From assembly GCF_003711515.1 (NCBI RefSeq), contig NW_021167084.1, positions 1,653,932 through 1,717,931 on the forward strand: DNA of 64,000 nt, given 5' to 3'. The stretch is from Sodiomyces alkalinus F11. Taxonomy: Eukaryota; Ascomycota; Sordariomycetes; Glomerellales; Plectosphaerellaceae. Positions within the stretch are counted from its first letter, which is position 1. Each line of letters starts with the position of its first letter. Positions 1 through 11,760 of this stretch are shown piece after piece. Below the pieces are notes generated by a model, which had not been told where the DNA came from, searched no databases, and was given only the letters and a program-made list of their open reading frames with translations. A program made the position numbers and the translations under genes.

Positions 1-1576
1 GGATTGATGATGCAATTCGAGCACCACCTGAAGTTCCCCAGGAGTGGTGAAAGCCGACGCGTGGGACAACTGATGCTGAAGGCAGTACCTCGTATGTACC
101 CCATACTGCACCACCGTACAGCGTACCCGTACTGTTAGGTAGTCTGTACGTATACCTATCCATGTGTGTGCTACGGCGGTTGTGTTGGGAAGGAGCTACC
201 GGTGGAGCATGATCGTCAAGTGCGTCAGGCCAATCACACTTCCCAGCCACTTCTGTTTGTTCAAGGATGCTCCATATTACGAAATAATTGCTTGACGACT
301 TGTGAGGATGGTGAAGTCTAGCTGGACTGCTGCAATGACACCAAGCAAAGAAAATCCTCCCAATATCCGCAGGTATACACACGCTGAACACAGCAGATCA
401 GAATGGAAGAGTTATTATGATATATTGGACTAGCTGGCGAAAGATACTATTCATGTTTCGCAAGATTCGTTACAACATGACGAGGCCCATATCAAATAAA
501 TCCCGTCGTCTCCAAATAGCGTCTCGGTATGAAGAAAGCAGCAGTCTGATATTCTCTCAAGTCAGTAACATAGTCTGATAAGCAAGAAAATCAAATCAAC
601 GACAAAAACACGCCCTCAAAAGTCATACATCCAAGGAAGGTGTAACCGCTCATCGCACGTCTAAAGGCTCGAGGCGACGGCTTGCGTGGAAACTGCGAAT
701 TATAGGAAATTTTAATCATGTAGGGGAGGAGGGAAGAGACGAGTATACTGAGTAAAATCAAGACTTACATTATCAAACTGGCCAGAGATATTCGCCTCTG
801 TACGACAGAGAATGTGTCGTGGAAGAAGGACCAGGCAGGAGTAATGGTAATGTCAAGAAGAGAAAATGTTCTTCTGTCACCTTTAAATACTTTATCTCAA
901 CTGCTTGCTCCACGGAGGATGGGAAAATTTTGGAAGTGGAGTCGGGTGAAGTTCTGCCGTCAGGTCAGTGCTAGACGGTTAAAAGGTGGTAGGTGCTTTG
1001 GACTTTCGTGACCACAGCCAGAACACGACGCCGCTGATGTATCGTTTGCAGTTTTTTTCGCTGCAGGATATCCGCACTCAAAATGCGTGATTCTGTGACG
1101 TGCAAGAAACTGCATAGTCAAAAGTACCACTCGCAAGGGCTTTCACTCGCGACGTTGCAGCGACACTGTCCAGAGTGTGTCCCCCAGGAGTCTGCGTAGA
1201 TGTTTGTCCCGAAATGATGCTTTCAGCATATTATCCTGTCTTGAAATGACAATGAAATATAAGGCAAGTGTACAGGATATAAACTCTTGGGGGGGGGGGG
1301 GAATCTGCCGCCGCAAGAGGGACACGGCCATGTGTGATGAGGTCGCATAAGTGAACAGAAAAGTGCTACATTCGCAAGGAAACATAGCTTGCTCCAAGAC
1401 GGCATGTTTTGTTGTACAGAGTATTGGGTCCTCCTCCTCCTCCTCCTCCTCCTCCTCCTCACCATATTGTACATGTCCATCCGCTCTACCTACAGCCCAG
1501 ATGGTTACAATCCTCCTACAGCTCCCTCCCTCTCCTGCCCACCACCCTGAAACCTATCAACTCGGATCCCGATGGT
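1..1576. other. Gene-free stretch downstream of uL15m
   Basis: I see no coding sequence with family similarity or codon structure here. It contains a 13-G run near 1289-1301 and a TCC microsatellite near 1429-1460. The short open frames around the microsatellite exist only because the repeat has no stops. The right-hand part is probably the 3' UTR of the minus-strand ribosomal protein gene. Confidence 0.5.
1429..1460. repeat. TCC trinucleotide microsatellite
   Basis: About ten perfect TCC/CCT units in a row. The strand-complementary frames read as runs of Pro, Ser or Arg and are not evidence of genes. Confidence 0.9.
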
Positions 1577-2588
1577 TCACCACAGGGTCTCGGCAGCCTT
1601 CGCCTGCTCCGGACGTTTCTTCTTCTTGACGACCCGCTCCGAAACTGTCGGAACCTTAAAATACAAACTAGGCGACTCGCCCGGCTTGAGCAAGTGGCTC
1701 AGGTAGCCCCGATGGGCCGGGTCGCGGTAGTACTCGATGTCGCGACGGCTCGTCGGGTCCGGCAACCGGTACGGGAACCCCTTGCTGCGCATCTCGGCCA
1801 GCACGCCCGGCACGTGTTCCGCGCCCACGGGCAGTGGCTTGTCCGTGTTCTCGCTCTTGCCCTCCAGGATGCGCCGGATCGACTGCTTGGTGTAGAACCG
1901 CGTCACGATCTTGCCGCCCGCGCCCTCCACCGCCCCGATGGCCGACGTCGACGCCCGCGACACCAGGATGTCGATCGGCTGCCGCAGCTCCTCCTTGCCC
2001 CGCCCCAGGAGCTTGATGCCGTCCTTGATGCTGCCCACGAGCCGCGACTCGACGAGCTCCTTGACCGTGATGCGTTTCGTCGGGTCGATCCGCCCGGCGT
2101 CGATCCATTCTTGCAGTTTGTCGAGGTTGACCTTTGACATGACGGGTGCGCGTCTGTTACGATCCCGATGTGTGTCATGTTAGCATGCTGCAGCAGTCTT
2201 CGGTTTCCCGTTCCCTCCCCTGTGGCGAGTTCCAGTTCACTAGGTGTGGACGGTACCTATTCTCAAATCCCATCTTTCCTCTTTGTACAACCAAGGGCGT
2301 CTGGCCGCCCTGGAACCATGGCTTGACCTTGCCATGCTGCTTCTGACCCTTGTGACCACGTCCGGATGTCTTGCCCTTGCCCGAGGAAGGACCTCGTCCC
2401 AGTCGGATCCGCTTCTGGTAGGCGCCCTTGTTGTCCCGTAGATTGGCGAGGATCGAAGCCTGTCGAGTGCCAATGGTCAGGCCGGCGAAGAGGGAAACGA
2501 GGCTCGGGGTGTGGGAGTTCGCAGCCGGCCTCAGTAATAGCCGGCTACAGCATGCTGCCACATGCAGTGGTGATGTGCGGGGGGGCAT
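1577..2588 (-). CDS. Mitochondrial large-subunit ribosomal protein uL15m (L15/Mrpl10 type)
   Basis: Structural protein of the mitochondrial 54S ribosomal subunit. Exon 1 is 2588-2257 and exon 2 is 2153-1577, separated by a 103-bp intron with donor GTACC and acceptor AACAG. The model gives 302 residues with no internal stop. Exon 1 begins with a basic, Ser/Ala-rich stretch fitting a mitochondrial targeting sequence, then has the L15 signature: a Gly/Lys-rich [18 protein letters not shown] segment followed by WFQGGQTPL. Exon 2 continues with [19 protein letters not shown], conserved in fungal mitochondrial L15. The C-terminal extension is also typical of the mitochondrial protein compared with bacterial L15 of about 150 residues. 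An in-frame upstream ATG at 2618 would add ten residues; I chose 2588 because MPPR is the usual fungal start. The exact acceptor is the least certain point. Confidence 0.9.
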
Positions 2589-3051
2589 TGTGAATATGGG
2601 CGACCGTCGATTGACCAACTTCCTCGCGAAGCGTCAAAATTTCCCGAGTTTTCCCAGGTCGAGCCCAGACAACTTTGGACGCGCCAAGAGGTCACCTGAC
2701 CTGACGGCGTTCTGGTTCACAAAACTGGGCCTGTATTTGTGTCCTACTCCGGACGCCGCTTACTAAGCTAGCGTTGTTGTCCTACACTCCGTACGCTGCA
2801 ATGAATATCCACGCAAAAGGCATCTCTGGTTTGCGACATTCTGGGGCAAAGACGGTCATGGCAAATAAAGCTGCTTAGAAGCTGCATGAGTAGATGTGAG
2901 GTCCTCGTTGAGACGGAGTATGAGAATAGTATATACACATATATAACGAGTCCCGAGCGAGTTCCAACACGCTCAACTCCAAGCTGGATCATCGCGACAG
3001 TGTTTCGTCCTTCCCTTCCCTGCCCATACTCTCCCCTACTGTGAACAAAAA
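2589..3051. other. Intergenic region between uL15m and SDR gene
   Basis: Contains the upstream region of the minus-strand ribosomal gene and the downstream region of the minus-strand SDR gene. No supported gene is seen. Confidence 0.5.
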
Positions 3052-3819
3052 TCAATACGTGATGGAGACCGCCTTGTAGAGATATTTCCCATCCCGCAAA
3101 ACGTTCTCCCACATCCACTTCCCGACATCCTCCCGAGAAATAGTCCACCCGACCACATCGTTATCCCAAGTGCGGGCAATAGGATCATTGACACTACATC
3201 GGATAGTCTTCCCCGACAGCGCCCCATCCGTGAGTAAGCTAGGCCGCACAATCGTCCACGCCTCGCCCTCCTCCTCCCCCTCCTCCCCCTCCCCGCGCGC
3301 CGCCTCCCTGAACAGCGCGTCCTCCATGACCCGCTTATCGTCGTGCGGGATCTTGAGCATGTAGTGGTACAGCGGGTACGCGAGCAGCGGGAAGTCGCGG
3401 CGGTCCGCGATGCCGTTGGTCGACACGACGCTGAGGCGCGGCCGCCCGACGACCCCCCGCGCCCGCAACCCGCGCAGCGCCTCCAGCAGCGCCGTCAGCG
3501 CCTTGTTGCACACGTCGCGGTCCGGGATCGCCATGCGCGAGAAGTCGAACGCCCCGCCGATGCTGAACGACACGGCGTCCACCAGCCGCGTCGGGTCCGA
3601 GGGGTCCACGAGCACCGCTGACACGTCGTCTACCGAGTGCGCGTTGCCCTCCCGGATCGTCAGGCGGGGGTGCGACGACGCGGGGAAGTCGGCGGCCAGC
3701 TTCGATGGGGTGCGGCAGAGGGCGGTGCAGGTTACCCCGGCGGCGAGGGCGTGGCGGAGCGTCGAACGGCCGCTGCCGCCTGTGGCGCCGAGGAAGGCGA
3801 TGGACCGCGGTTGGGACAT
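3052..3819 (-). CDS. NAD(P)-binding Rossmann protein, atypical SDR/NmrA-like
   Basis: A single-exon gene of 255 residues. The N-terminus (residues about 6-17) carries the dinucleotide-binding loop as FLGATGGSG after a hydrophobic beta strand, followed by an Arg-containing segment (CRTPSKL) typical of NADP-preferring atypical SDRs. A second strand ends in VVSTNGI at mid-protein, then a Tyr/Lys-containing helix (YHYMLKIPHDDKRVMEDAL) matching the arrangement of the PF13460 NAD(P)H-binding group. The WTIVRPSLLTDG segment is the usual substrate-side strand of that family. Residues about 186-198 are a Glu/Gly-rich low-complexity insertion that probably forms a surface loop. Substrate is unknown; relatives act as reductases, epimerases or redox-sensing regulators. 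The intact Rossmann motif suggests real cofactor binding. No neighbour gives a pathway hint. Confidence 0.8.
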   Translation of the reverse strand: MSQPRSIAFLGATGGSGRSTLRHALAAGVTCTALCRTPSKLAADFPASSHPRLTIREGNAHSVDDVSAVLVDPSDPTRLVDAVSFSIGGAFDFSRMAIPDRDVCNKALTALLEALRGLRARGVVGRPRLSVVSTNGIADRRDFPLLAYPLYHYMLKIPHDDKRVMEDALFREAARGEGEEGEEEGEAWTIVRPSLLTDGALSGKTIRCSVNDPIARTWDNDVVGWTISREDVGKWMWENVLRDGKYLYKAVSITY

Positions 3820-5467
3820 GGTGGCTGATATCGTTGATCGACAAGAAATGTGAATGACGGTAGATAGGTGTAGGTGTGGATTTCAGCGTAAGTAGTGGTA
3901 TTTGACTAGGCGGAATGATGTGAAACGTATCGCTCTTGGTCAAGCAATGCCGATATATACACGTCGTATGTATACATATATAGATAGATTGACTTGGAAT
4001 GTTGGAGAGAGGAAGAAAGAAACGAGAACGGACAGGGTGTGGGAATATGATATGGATCCCAGGGGATTGATTACCGCCCGTTCCTCCTTTATATGAGTAT
4101 CTAAAAATTAATGTTCTTCCGTCTTGCTGGAGAATTTTAACAAACAAACCACATATGACGACCAGTCGACTCCTCGGGCCTTCGCGCAATAACATCGCGA
4201 ACCATTCCCTTTTGGAGGCGCAGTCAAAGTTGACGCCCACTCTGTACCTTAGATAAGTAAGGTAAGGTACCTTAAACTTAATTGTTCCTCCTGTCCTAAG
4301 AGGAAGTCTCGAAGTCGTGGTAGATGTCCCTGTCCAGGTACCTTACACCGTACAACTCCCAACCTCCAAGTTCCAACCTCTAAATAAAGAATAAAACAAG
4401 CTCAACTAGCATGACTTGGCATTCTTTGGGCGCGACCGATGCCTACACCGCCCGGCCGAATGTCTATGAAGCTCTGTACCTTACGGACACCGATACGGAA
4501 TGGTACCTACATAATTACAGCGAATAGTGAATACCTACCGTAGCAAACATCGAGCCTTGGTTTCCTCGCGTCTTCGCCCCCTCGCGCCCTCGCGCCCTCA
4601 AAAAGGACCCCGGGAAGGCCGGCCACCCCCTTTCGACAGGGATTATTATCCAGCTTCATCCAGCCTCCCGCTCCCATGGCTCCCTGCTCACCGGTGTAAC
4701 GCATGGCCCTCCCCACGACACACTGTGAATAAACCAAACAGAGCCTAAAACGGAGACTGCTCTGCCTAACCGCGCAACAACAACCGCCCAAAAATAGACC
4801 AGATTCTAATCATACGTAGTAGGTGTTCGCGCGAGTTAGTGTTGCTTCCTATTCTGGCATTGAGATCATGTCCCGCCATGACAAAGAAAGACACGGTTCA
4901 GACCTCGGCCCCATATCTGGTTTGAGGGTTTGCTTCACCAACCTCACAGTCCGTCCACCGGAACCTTTCAAGTACACTAGTTGGGTCCCCAGATATATAC
5001 GACAGCATGGCGAAGGAACGGGTGGTTTATAACCATTACTATACTGTTCGCGCAGGCAGGGTGCGTATACCCATACCTGTCGACTCATGCTAGGTACAAA
5101 TACGAACCACTCCATAAGGTAGGTAGCTCGACTCGGGAGGCCTAGCTGCTAGAATATGAAACCTCTCGAGAGCCACGTACTGAAGCCCCAAGGCGACAGA
5201 GTGAATGTGCGATATCCAAAAAAAGAAAAAAAAAAAGCCTAGAAAGATTAGGCCGCAAACAGCGTCATTGCCGCCACCGGGAATCCCAAGACCCGAGGAA
5301 CAGCTCGCGGGTACCCCTCATTTCAAAAAAGAGTATGCCGATGCAGAGTAGAGGATATAATGAGAAAGAAAGGACAGAACGGCGCGAGAAGCGGTAAAAA
5401 GGAGGGAACAGGTTCCCCGTAGAGAGAATGGTTGTTCCGACAAGTTTCGGGGGAGATTCGAAAACAG
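3820..5467. other. Intergenic region with palindromic KpnI-like motifs
   Basis: No supported gene. Near 4232-4276 it holds a cluster of overlapping TACCTTA/TAAGGTA palindromes, part of a motif dispersed through the window's intergenic DNA. The short ORFs here have no recognisable similarity. Confidence 0.5.
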
Positions 5468-7145
5468 TTAGATGAAGAACAGCCCCGCCACTGCGACGAG
5501 AGCAGCGAAGGCGCTCGCATCCTTCGTCTTCTCTTGTCCCCATGAACCCGCGCTGGGCGCGTCTTCCGGGCCGGAAGCCTCACCGCCAGACCCGCAGGCA
5601 TCCTCGTCCTGGCTGAACTGGCGCGGGTCGCAGTTGCCGTTACCGCCAGACCCGGCGTCGCCACCGCCCGGAACCCCGCCGTCGCCGCCATTGTCACCAC
5701 CGCCGCTACCACCGCCGCCGTTGTTGTTACCGCTGTTGTTATCCTCCTCATCTGAGCCAGGAACCGTGACACCCGGGATGGAGCCGCCTCCGGGAATCGA
5801 GTTGGGGCGGCGGGTTGGGGTGGGAGAGGAAGAGGAACCGGATCTGGTAGATGTCGGCTCGTCCCCGTCCTCGTCCTCTTCCTCGCCCCTATCCCTGTCC
5901 AGTCCAGTCCCCAGCAGGCTCCTCAGCGTCGTCCGTTCGTCACCATCAACGACGGTGTCGTTAGTGCCCCTCGTGCTGGTGTAGGTATAGCTGCGGCCAT
6001 TGTTCGTGCCAGGAGGGCTGTCGGCGCCGTAGCATGTCATCTCAACATCGCTGACAGCGGCATAGAAGTAACCAGGCCCTTCTGTAATGTCAGGGTGCTC
6101 CCAGTCCATGACGCCGCCTGCCCAGTCAATAGTGCCTTGGGCGTTGCTCTCGAGGCCACCGGGCCAGATGGAAAGCATGACACGAGCCGGAGTCTGGGGG
6201 AATGCAAAGTTCTGGGAAGTCGCGTTCCACGTGTCGGCTCGTTTCTTCGTCCGCTCGACTTCGCCGTCTACAATCCAGGAAATCTCATCCGGCGTCCAGT
6301 TGATCTCATACTCATGCCAGTTGCGGAACGAGTCGGACTGGGTAATATTTTGAGATTGCGTGTCTTTGGCATCGCGTTAGTGTTAAAAAGGGAGGGGGGG
6401 GAGAAGAGCGAGAGAAACGAAGAGCCAAAGGTGGGGAAATAGTAAAAGACACGAAAAGGAGGCACTTACAATCAGGAATGCCTTGGAAATAGTAATTGGT
6501 TTGGGCCGTTTGCAGGTCCACGCCAACCCATTCGTAATCAATCTCGTCCTGGACGTCGCTGAAAAGGATGAAGGCGGTGATGACGCCGCGGCCGCGCGAA
6601 GTCCTCATCCTGGCCTTGACATTGCCGTACCACATGTAGACGGTAGAGGAGAGAACGGTACCGACACTGCCCCGGGGCATGGTCAGGAGGACGTTGCCCT
6701 GGGTGATGACAGGTTCGCCCTGCGACACCCAGTCGGCCTCGCTCGGGTCTCCGAGGTATCTGCTGATATCACGGATGCGATCGAGGCCGTTCATCTTCAT
6801 CTTGCGGTCCTCACAGACGGGAGCGGGCATGCAAGAGTCGATGGAGAAGGATGACCGGGGGTCACAGCCGCCAAGGCAGTACGCGCCGACACCGCATTGC
6901 CCGTACACTACACACAAAGGGTCAGTGAGTCATGCTGTTGACATCCATGTAAAGAGATGGCGTGCGGTATGTAAAACTATTTAGGGGGGGGTTTGAAAAA
7001 AAAAGAAGAGGCGGGGCGTACTGGAACAGCAGGGAGCATCCTCGGGACATTTCTGGTCGAGACCGCAGCTCGGTTGGTCGCTTTGGGACAAAACGGTCGA
7101 GGCAGCAAGCAGGGCTGCGCCGAGAGCTAGTGTTGAAGCACGCAT
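5468..7145 (-). CDS. GPI-anchored GH16 chitin-glucan transglycosylase with CBM18 (Crh/Utr2 type)
   Basis: Crosslinks chitin to beta-glucan in the cell wall. Three exons: 7145-7022, 6907-6470 and 6363-5468, giving 485 residues; both introns (114 and 106 bp) have GT-AG ends and preserve phase. Order: a signal peptide (about residues 1-20, ending near STVLSQ); a Cys-rich chitin-binding CBM18 domain (about 26-73) with CCSMYGQCGVGAYCLGGCDP; then the GH16 catalytic domain with DEIDYEW at about 162-168, where the Glu residues are nucleophile and acid/base and the central Asp is the helper. Then come a long Ser/Thr- and Gly-rich low-complexity region, several Cys residues, and a hydrophobic C-terminus (FAALVAVAGLFFI) typical of a GPI-attachment signal. 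The CBM18-GH16 architecture matches the Utr2/Crf branch rather than Crh1 forms lacking the lectin domain. All catalytic residues are present. Confidence 0.93.
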
Positions 7146-9704
7146 GATGCCTATGTGTGTGCAAAGTAACGTGGGAGGAAAATTGGCGTGTTGCGAGGGG
7201 GGGAAATATTAGATATTCCAGGCTGCAGCTCCTGCCACAAATACGGCGTCGAAACGAGTGGCTTGTGGGTTACGGACGTGGCGTCTCCTTTTAACGACTA
7301 AGGCACTTTATGTCGGAACCCGACCGGAAGGTCCAGGCGGCAGTGAATTTTTGTCTGAACAAACAGGAATTCGTCGATTCTCCGTACGTTGTATGCGACA
7401 GATCCGGCAAGGCAGCGAACGGATAGAGTATATTCGACGCTGGCCAAATCTGGCACCACAGGGCTCTTTCTGTCTTGCTTTGTACTATGAATTCGTACTA
7501 GATCGGGCCGTCGTCGAATCGGTTCGCGAGAACTTTAGGGGCGCTGATCGGGTCGCGTTGTACATCGACGACCGACAGGTGGGACAAGGAGCAGAAGTCG
7601 CAGCGAATCGATCGGGGGTATTAGCGACCGGGGGAGGCGTTATGGGAACCTCTTCGTACGATTGCAGGTGAAAGCGAGAGTCGGGAAGAATAAAATAATA
7701 CAAAACGAGGTCGAGCCAGGTCACCTTAACGAGCGATGGTGAGGCTGGGTCGAATCCGGTCAACAACGAGTGGACAGACGACCGATCTCAGCTGGGTTGG
7801 GAGAGAAGTATGGAAGCCAAGCCTGAGCGTACGAAATAAAAGAAATAAATGGAAGGAAGGGAGGGACAGGGAGTTCAAGGGACCGTACTGGAACCAGAGA
7901 AGGAAAGGTGTGGGGAAGAAAGATGCCTCACTCAAGTCACGGTTTCCTGGGCGTTCCTCCCTTACCTGCCTGTCCCTACCCTTTGCCTGAGCCCCGTCGT
8001 CGTAAGGTCTCAGGGGGGAGCCAATCGTCGTGACCGAGGTGGAAACCACATCAGTCAGGGGTTTTAGGGACCAATCAATCGAGATTTACGATGGGTACCC
8101 ACTCGGAGCCAGGCAATTCCTTCTGGCCGCCCAATCAGGAAAGGCGTCGTTGAAATTCAACGGCCCACCGTCACCCCTCGTAAATCATGTGGCGTTCTTC
8201 GTATTGAGTCTGAAGCATCCAGACACCCGAGGACGATCAGGAGAAGGTAGCCGGGATGAAGGAATTTGATCATCGTTTTTTGGATTGTTCATTGCAAGTC
8301 GGCTTCTAACTCACCAGCGATCTGTGTTTTTGTCCACTTTGCCCTCCCCTTCTCCCCTATCTTATCCTTCTGTTGTGCTGTCGCCTGTCGCCTGAAGTTG
8401 GCTCGGTACCTCGAGGCGTGTTGTTCTCACGCAAAGCAGGAACCGCTCTATATAAGTTCGCCCGTCAACTCATCGGTCCAGCCAGTTGTGAGCTCATGAG
8501 CCTCAGTCATGAGCACCCGCGCTCCTCATCGTACTACGACCATTCGCTTTTTTTTTTGTGTATAAATCGCTCGTGTTAGAGTCTTGTCAAATCGAGTACA
8601 CATAGAATTGAGCAAGGACGAAAAGAAAACGAGGTCTTGCCCAAGGTTTCTCGTCCACTTCATAATTTCCCCAAGCACTCACAACACCGCCTGCCACCAC
8701 AACCTCCCACGCTGTCACGTCTCGATCCTACTTAGCAATGGTCCTATCATGTTCATCATGACCGACACGTTCCTCCTGGGAAGAACTGCTGCGGCAGTGA
8801 TGAGGCTACGCAGTCTGCATGGGAACTGCGGCTGCACCAAGAAGAAAAACATATAGAATCACTGGGCAGACCCGCATAGCAACGAGCTTTCTTTTACCGG
8901 CTATCTGTCTTGTGCATCCATGTCCTGCCCGTCCTCATTTCCCTAGTGCTATATTAAGTCCGGTTACATTTGACTTGTCATCCGTGGTCCCAAGAACCCA
9001 GAAACCCTTCAAGTCCTGAACCTTCCGCAACGCCCTTGGAGTTCGTCCGAAAATAAAGGAAGGGAAGGCGGGACGAAGACATCCTTTCGTTCTCCTAAGA
9101 CACAAGCAGAAGACCACTCTTGACAGCCAACCCGATTGCGCTCCTCCCCATGAAAAAGAGAAAAGAAGAAATGACAAAAAAAGAAACAGCACAATCCCGT
9201 GACTGTCCGACCTTCCCATATTTCGAGAGCCGTTCTCCTCCTCTCTTAGCCGGAAAGGTCTGAAGATTTCACCCAAGTCGACCGAACCGACCCCGGTCAA
9301 GCCCAAATCCCGAGGATCTCGCATCCCGAGAACCTTCCGTAGTTGTCAAGTCCAGCTGGCTGGCGTCGAAAAGAGATGGGCGCTGATAGGGACGAGACCT
9401 AGCTCGTCGATGGGGTCATCATGGAATCCTTGCTCCCAGACCGAATCATGGAATCGTGAGTGAAGGAGACTACACCAAAGAGCAAACGAGAATAAAGAAT
9501 AAAGGGGAATAAAAAAGGGGATTAGTCGGAAGCAGTTCAGTCCCAGGGTCGCCGTTCTGCATTAGACATCTTTGGTGATTGTCTAAGCTTATCGGCTTTA
9601 TGCGGTTTCGGCGACCGCTGGCACGTCCCCGGCGTTCGATCTTCGGAACCGTCTCTTATCGGCCCGAGGTTTTCTGCCAGAGATCTGTAGTTGAATTGGT
9701 TATT
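7146..9704. other. Intergenic region, no supported gene
   Basis: About 2.5 kb between the two minus-strand genes. It holds the GH16 promoter on its left and the Myb gene 3' region on its right. Overlapping ORFs on both strands at 7258-7766 reflect high local GC and have no recognisable family. CT-rich tracts occur near 8330-8370. Confidence 0.45.
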
Positions 9705-11253
9705 TTAGCAATCATACCGCTTCACAGCAAGACACACACCCCCGGCATAGTTACTGACTTCGAGAGAATAGCCTCCGGCGTCTTGGGCAAACATACCGGG
9801 AAAGTGCTCCTTGGCGTACTGTTCGCACGCTTTGGCGGGCTTGCCGACCTTTTGGCCGATCACCTTCCACTTGTTGTTTTCGTACTCCTTGATGGCATTT
9901 AGGAGGGCCTGGCTCTGTCCGTACAATTAGCGACACCAGATACTACTCTGATGGTGTGGGACAGGGTACTCTGGTTGTGGAAGATAGGGAGGAGCAGACG
10001 AACCTCATCTTCCGCAAACTCGGCATAGTGCATGTCTTTATACCAATGTTTCTTCACACTGCCCTCGGTGCGAGTAGGGAATGTCTAATCAAGACTCGTC
10101 AGTATGGACTGTGACCCAGAAAGAGACACCTGGAGGAGCCCCGTGAGGAGAGAGAGAAGGGGGGGAAGGGTGTAAAAAACGAACTTTAGCAATTTCGGCC
10201 CAACTGTTCCCTGCATCACGCATCTGCTTCAATCTCTGCTCTTCGGCGGGGGTCCACGGGGTGTTTGTGCGAGTCTTCTTGGCAGGAGGGGGTTGAGGAG
10301 TGGCAGAATTGCCATCTTCGGTCGGAGCTGCCTGGGCCTGGGCTTGACTCTGGGCCTGCGCAGGAGTGGCGGGTGCGGCAGACGCAATGGTCGGAGCAAT
10401 AGCCGGGGCCGGAGGGGCGGGCGGGCCAGGTGGAGCGCTTGTACCCGTCGGGGTGGCATTTGACGGGGCGGGCCGCTTACGACGTCCGGATGCTGGTGTC
10501 GCAGCTGGCGCCGACCCTTGCTGCGGAGGGGCTTGCTGCTGCGGTGCTTGCTGAGGGACATTCATGTTGGGCTGTACCGGCGTCGAGTGGTGCTGTTGAT
10601 GTTGCTGCTGGCCCGTCGGGCTTGGCTGAGGAGGGCCACCGTACTGAAACTGACGCTGGTCACGGTGCTGCATGTCCGACTGCTGGGCCGGCTGGTAGGG
10701 ATGCTGGGCGCCACTTCGACGGTAGCCAAGTTAGCAACGTGGGTCCTGTGTCCCCGGGTACAAAGATTATCAGAGGTATCAGAAACGACAGCATAGCCGC
10801 GACCGGTGAAGCACTGGCTCGCGGGCGTTCGGCGTTCGAGGGCGGCCCCTGTGGCAGGCGCAAAGAAAGGCGCTACGAGAACCAGATGGTGAGGGATAAA
10901 AAGACATCGTGGGAAATAGGATCTGGGAAATGTACGCCCATCAAAACCCCCATCAAAACCCGTGGTGTCACAGGTACGGCCCCTCATGAGGAGATGTCGG
11001 GGCCAAGGAACGGACATGGTTTCGCAGGGTATACATGTGTACCTGAACGGAACTGTACATTCGGGATAGTCTGTGAGGTTTGGGAATAGTGTCACGGGAG
11101 TGACAAAGCCAGGGGGTTGGGGCAGGGGAGAGGTGAAGTACATGGTGAAGGTACGGATACAACGAGACGATGTACTCACTGGATGTCGCTTGGCTGATGA
11201 GTGGAGTTGGAGTAGATGTACTCCGGCACTGGACCGACTTGCCACTGCTGCAT
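9705..11253 (-). CDS. Two-repeat Myb/SANT DNA-binding protein
   Basis: Predicted nuclear DNA-binding regulator. Four exons: 11253-11180, 10713-10185, 10084-10004 and 9914-9705, giving 296 residues plus stop. The first intron is long (466 bp), with donor GTGAGT and an ideal CTAAC branch point 12 nt before its acceptor. The N-terminal two thirds is low complexity, rich in Gln, Pro and Ala, with a basic RRKRP patch that could be a nuclear signal. Two SANT/Myb repeats follow. The first (about residues 174-222) begins TPWTPAEEQRLKQMRDAG and runs through an HWYKDMHY helix. The second (about 228-275) contains NNKWKVIGQKVGKPAKACEQ and AKEHF, with Trp spacing as in Myb recognition helices. Gln/Pro-rich activation-like N-termini are common in fungal regulators. 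The target genes are unknown. An upstream exon may extend the protein (see the leader entry). Confidence 0.8.
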
Positions 11254-11256
11254 GAT

Positions 11257-11760
11257 CTGTGATATAAATAGTTAACACTTCCTGTTCCTGTTTTTGGACG
11301 CATGTCCCGAATATCAATATCACGAGAAGTAAGATGCGATGGCGACGGTGCCAATTCGTCTGGGAAGGAGACTGAAACTGCCATCGAGCAGGCCATGGGA
11401 TCCAGAAGAAGAGAAAAAAAAGGCGAGGCTTGGAGGCACAGTCGGCTCCAGGCAGCGAGAACGAAGGCCAGATGCGGTAAGAGCATGAATCAAGACAGTG
11501 GAGGGTAAAGATGGGGTAAAGATGGGAAGTCTAAAAGAGAAGCGAAACGGGCTGGCATGGTGCAGGCAGTGAAAACGAAAGTTGAGGTCATTGTCAAACA
11601 TCGCGCAGTTGCGGTCGACTCGATTCCACTCGAATGCGAACGCGAACGCGTCTGCGAATTGCCGACAGGTACAATGACGACGACGACAATGATGGGAAGA
11701 AAATGCGGACAGTCGATGAAAGGGACGCAATGAAACGAAAGAAAGCGTGCAGATACTTAC
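11257..11760 (-). other. Probable 5' leader intron of the Myb gene
   Basis: On the minus strand a strong donor GTAAGTATC at 11760 pairs plausibly with the acceptor TATCACAG ending at 11257, three bases before the chosen ATG. The upstream exon could be purely untranslated. It also contains an in-frame ATG at 11868 that would add 37 residues without stops, so start choice is ambiguous. Confidence 0.45.

Noticed and set aside
1409..2137. 242-aa plus-strand ORF antisense to uL15m
   Set aside because: Shadow of the conserved minus-strand exon plus a microsatellite-driven Pro run; no family similarity.
7258..7766. Overlapping ORFs on both strands (137 and 93 aa)
   Set aside because: No domain, no splice-consistent continuation, and both strands open because of local composition.
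10562..11323. 253-aa minus-strand ORF overlapping the Myb gene
   Set aside because: It reads through the spliced intron in a different frame; the Myb model with CTAAC branch point explains the region.
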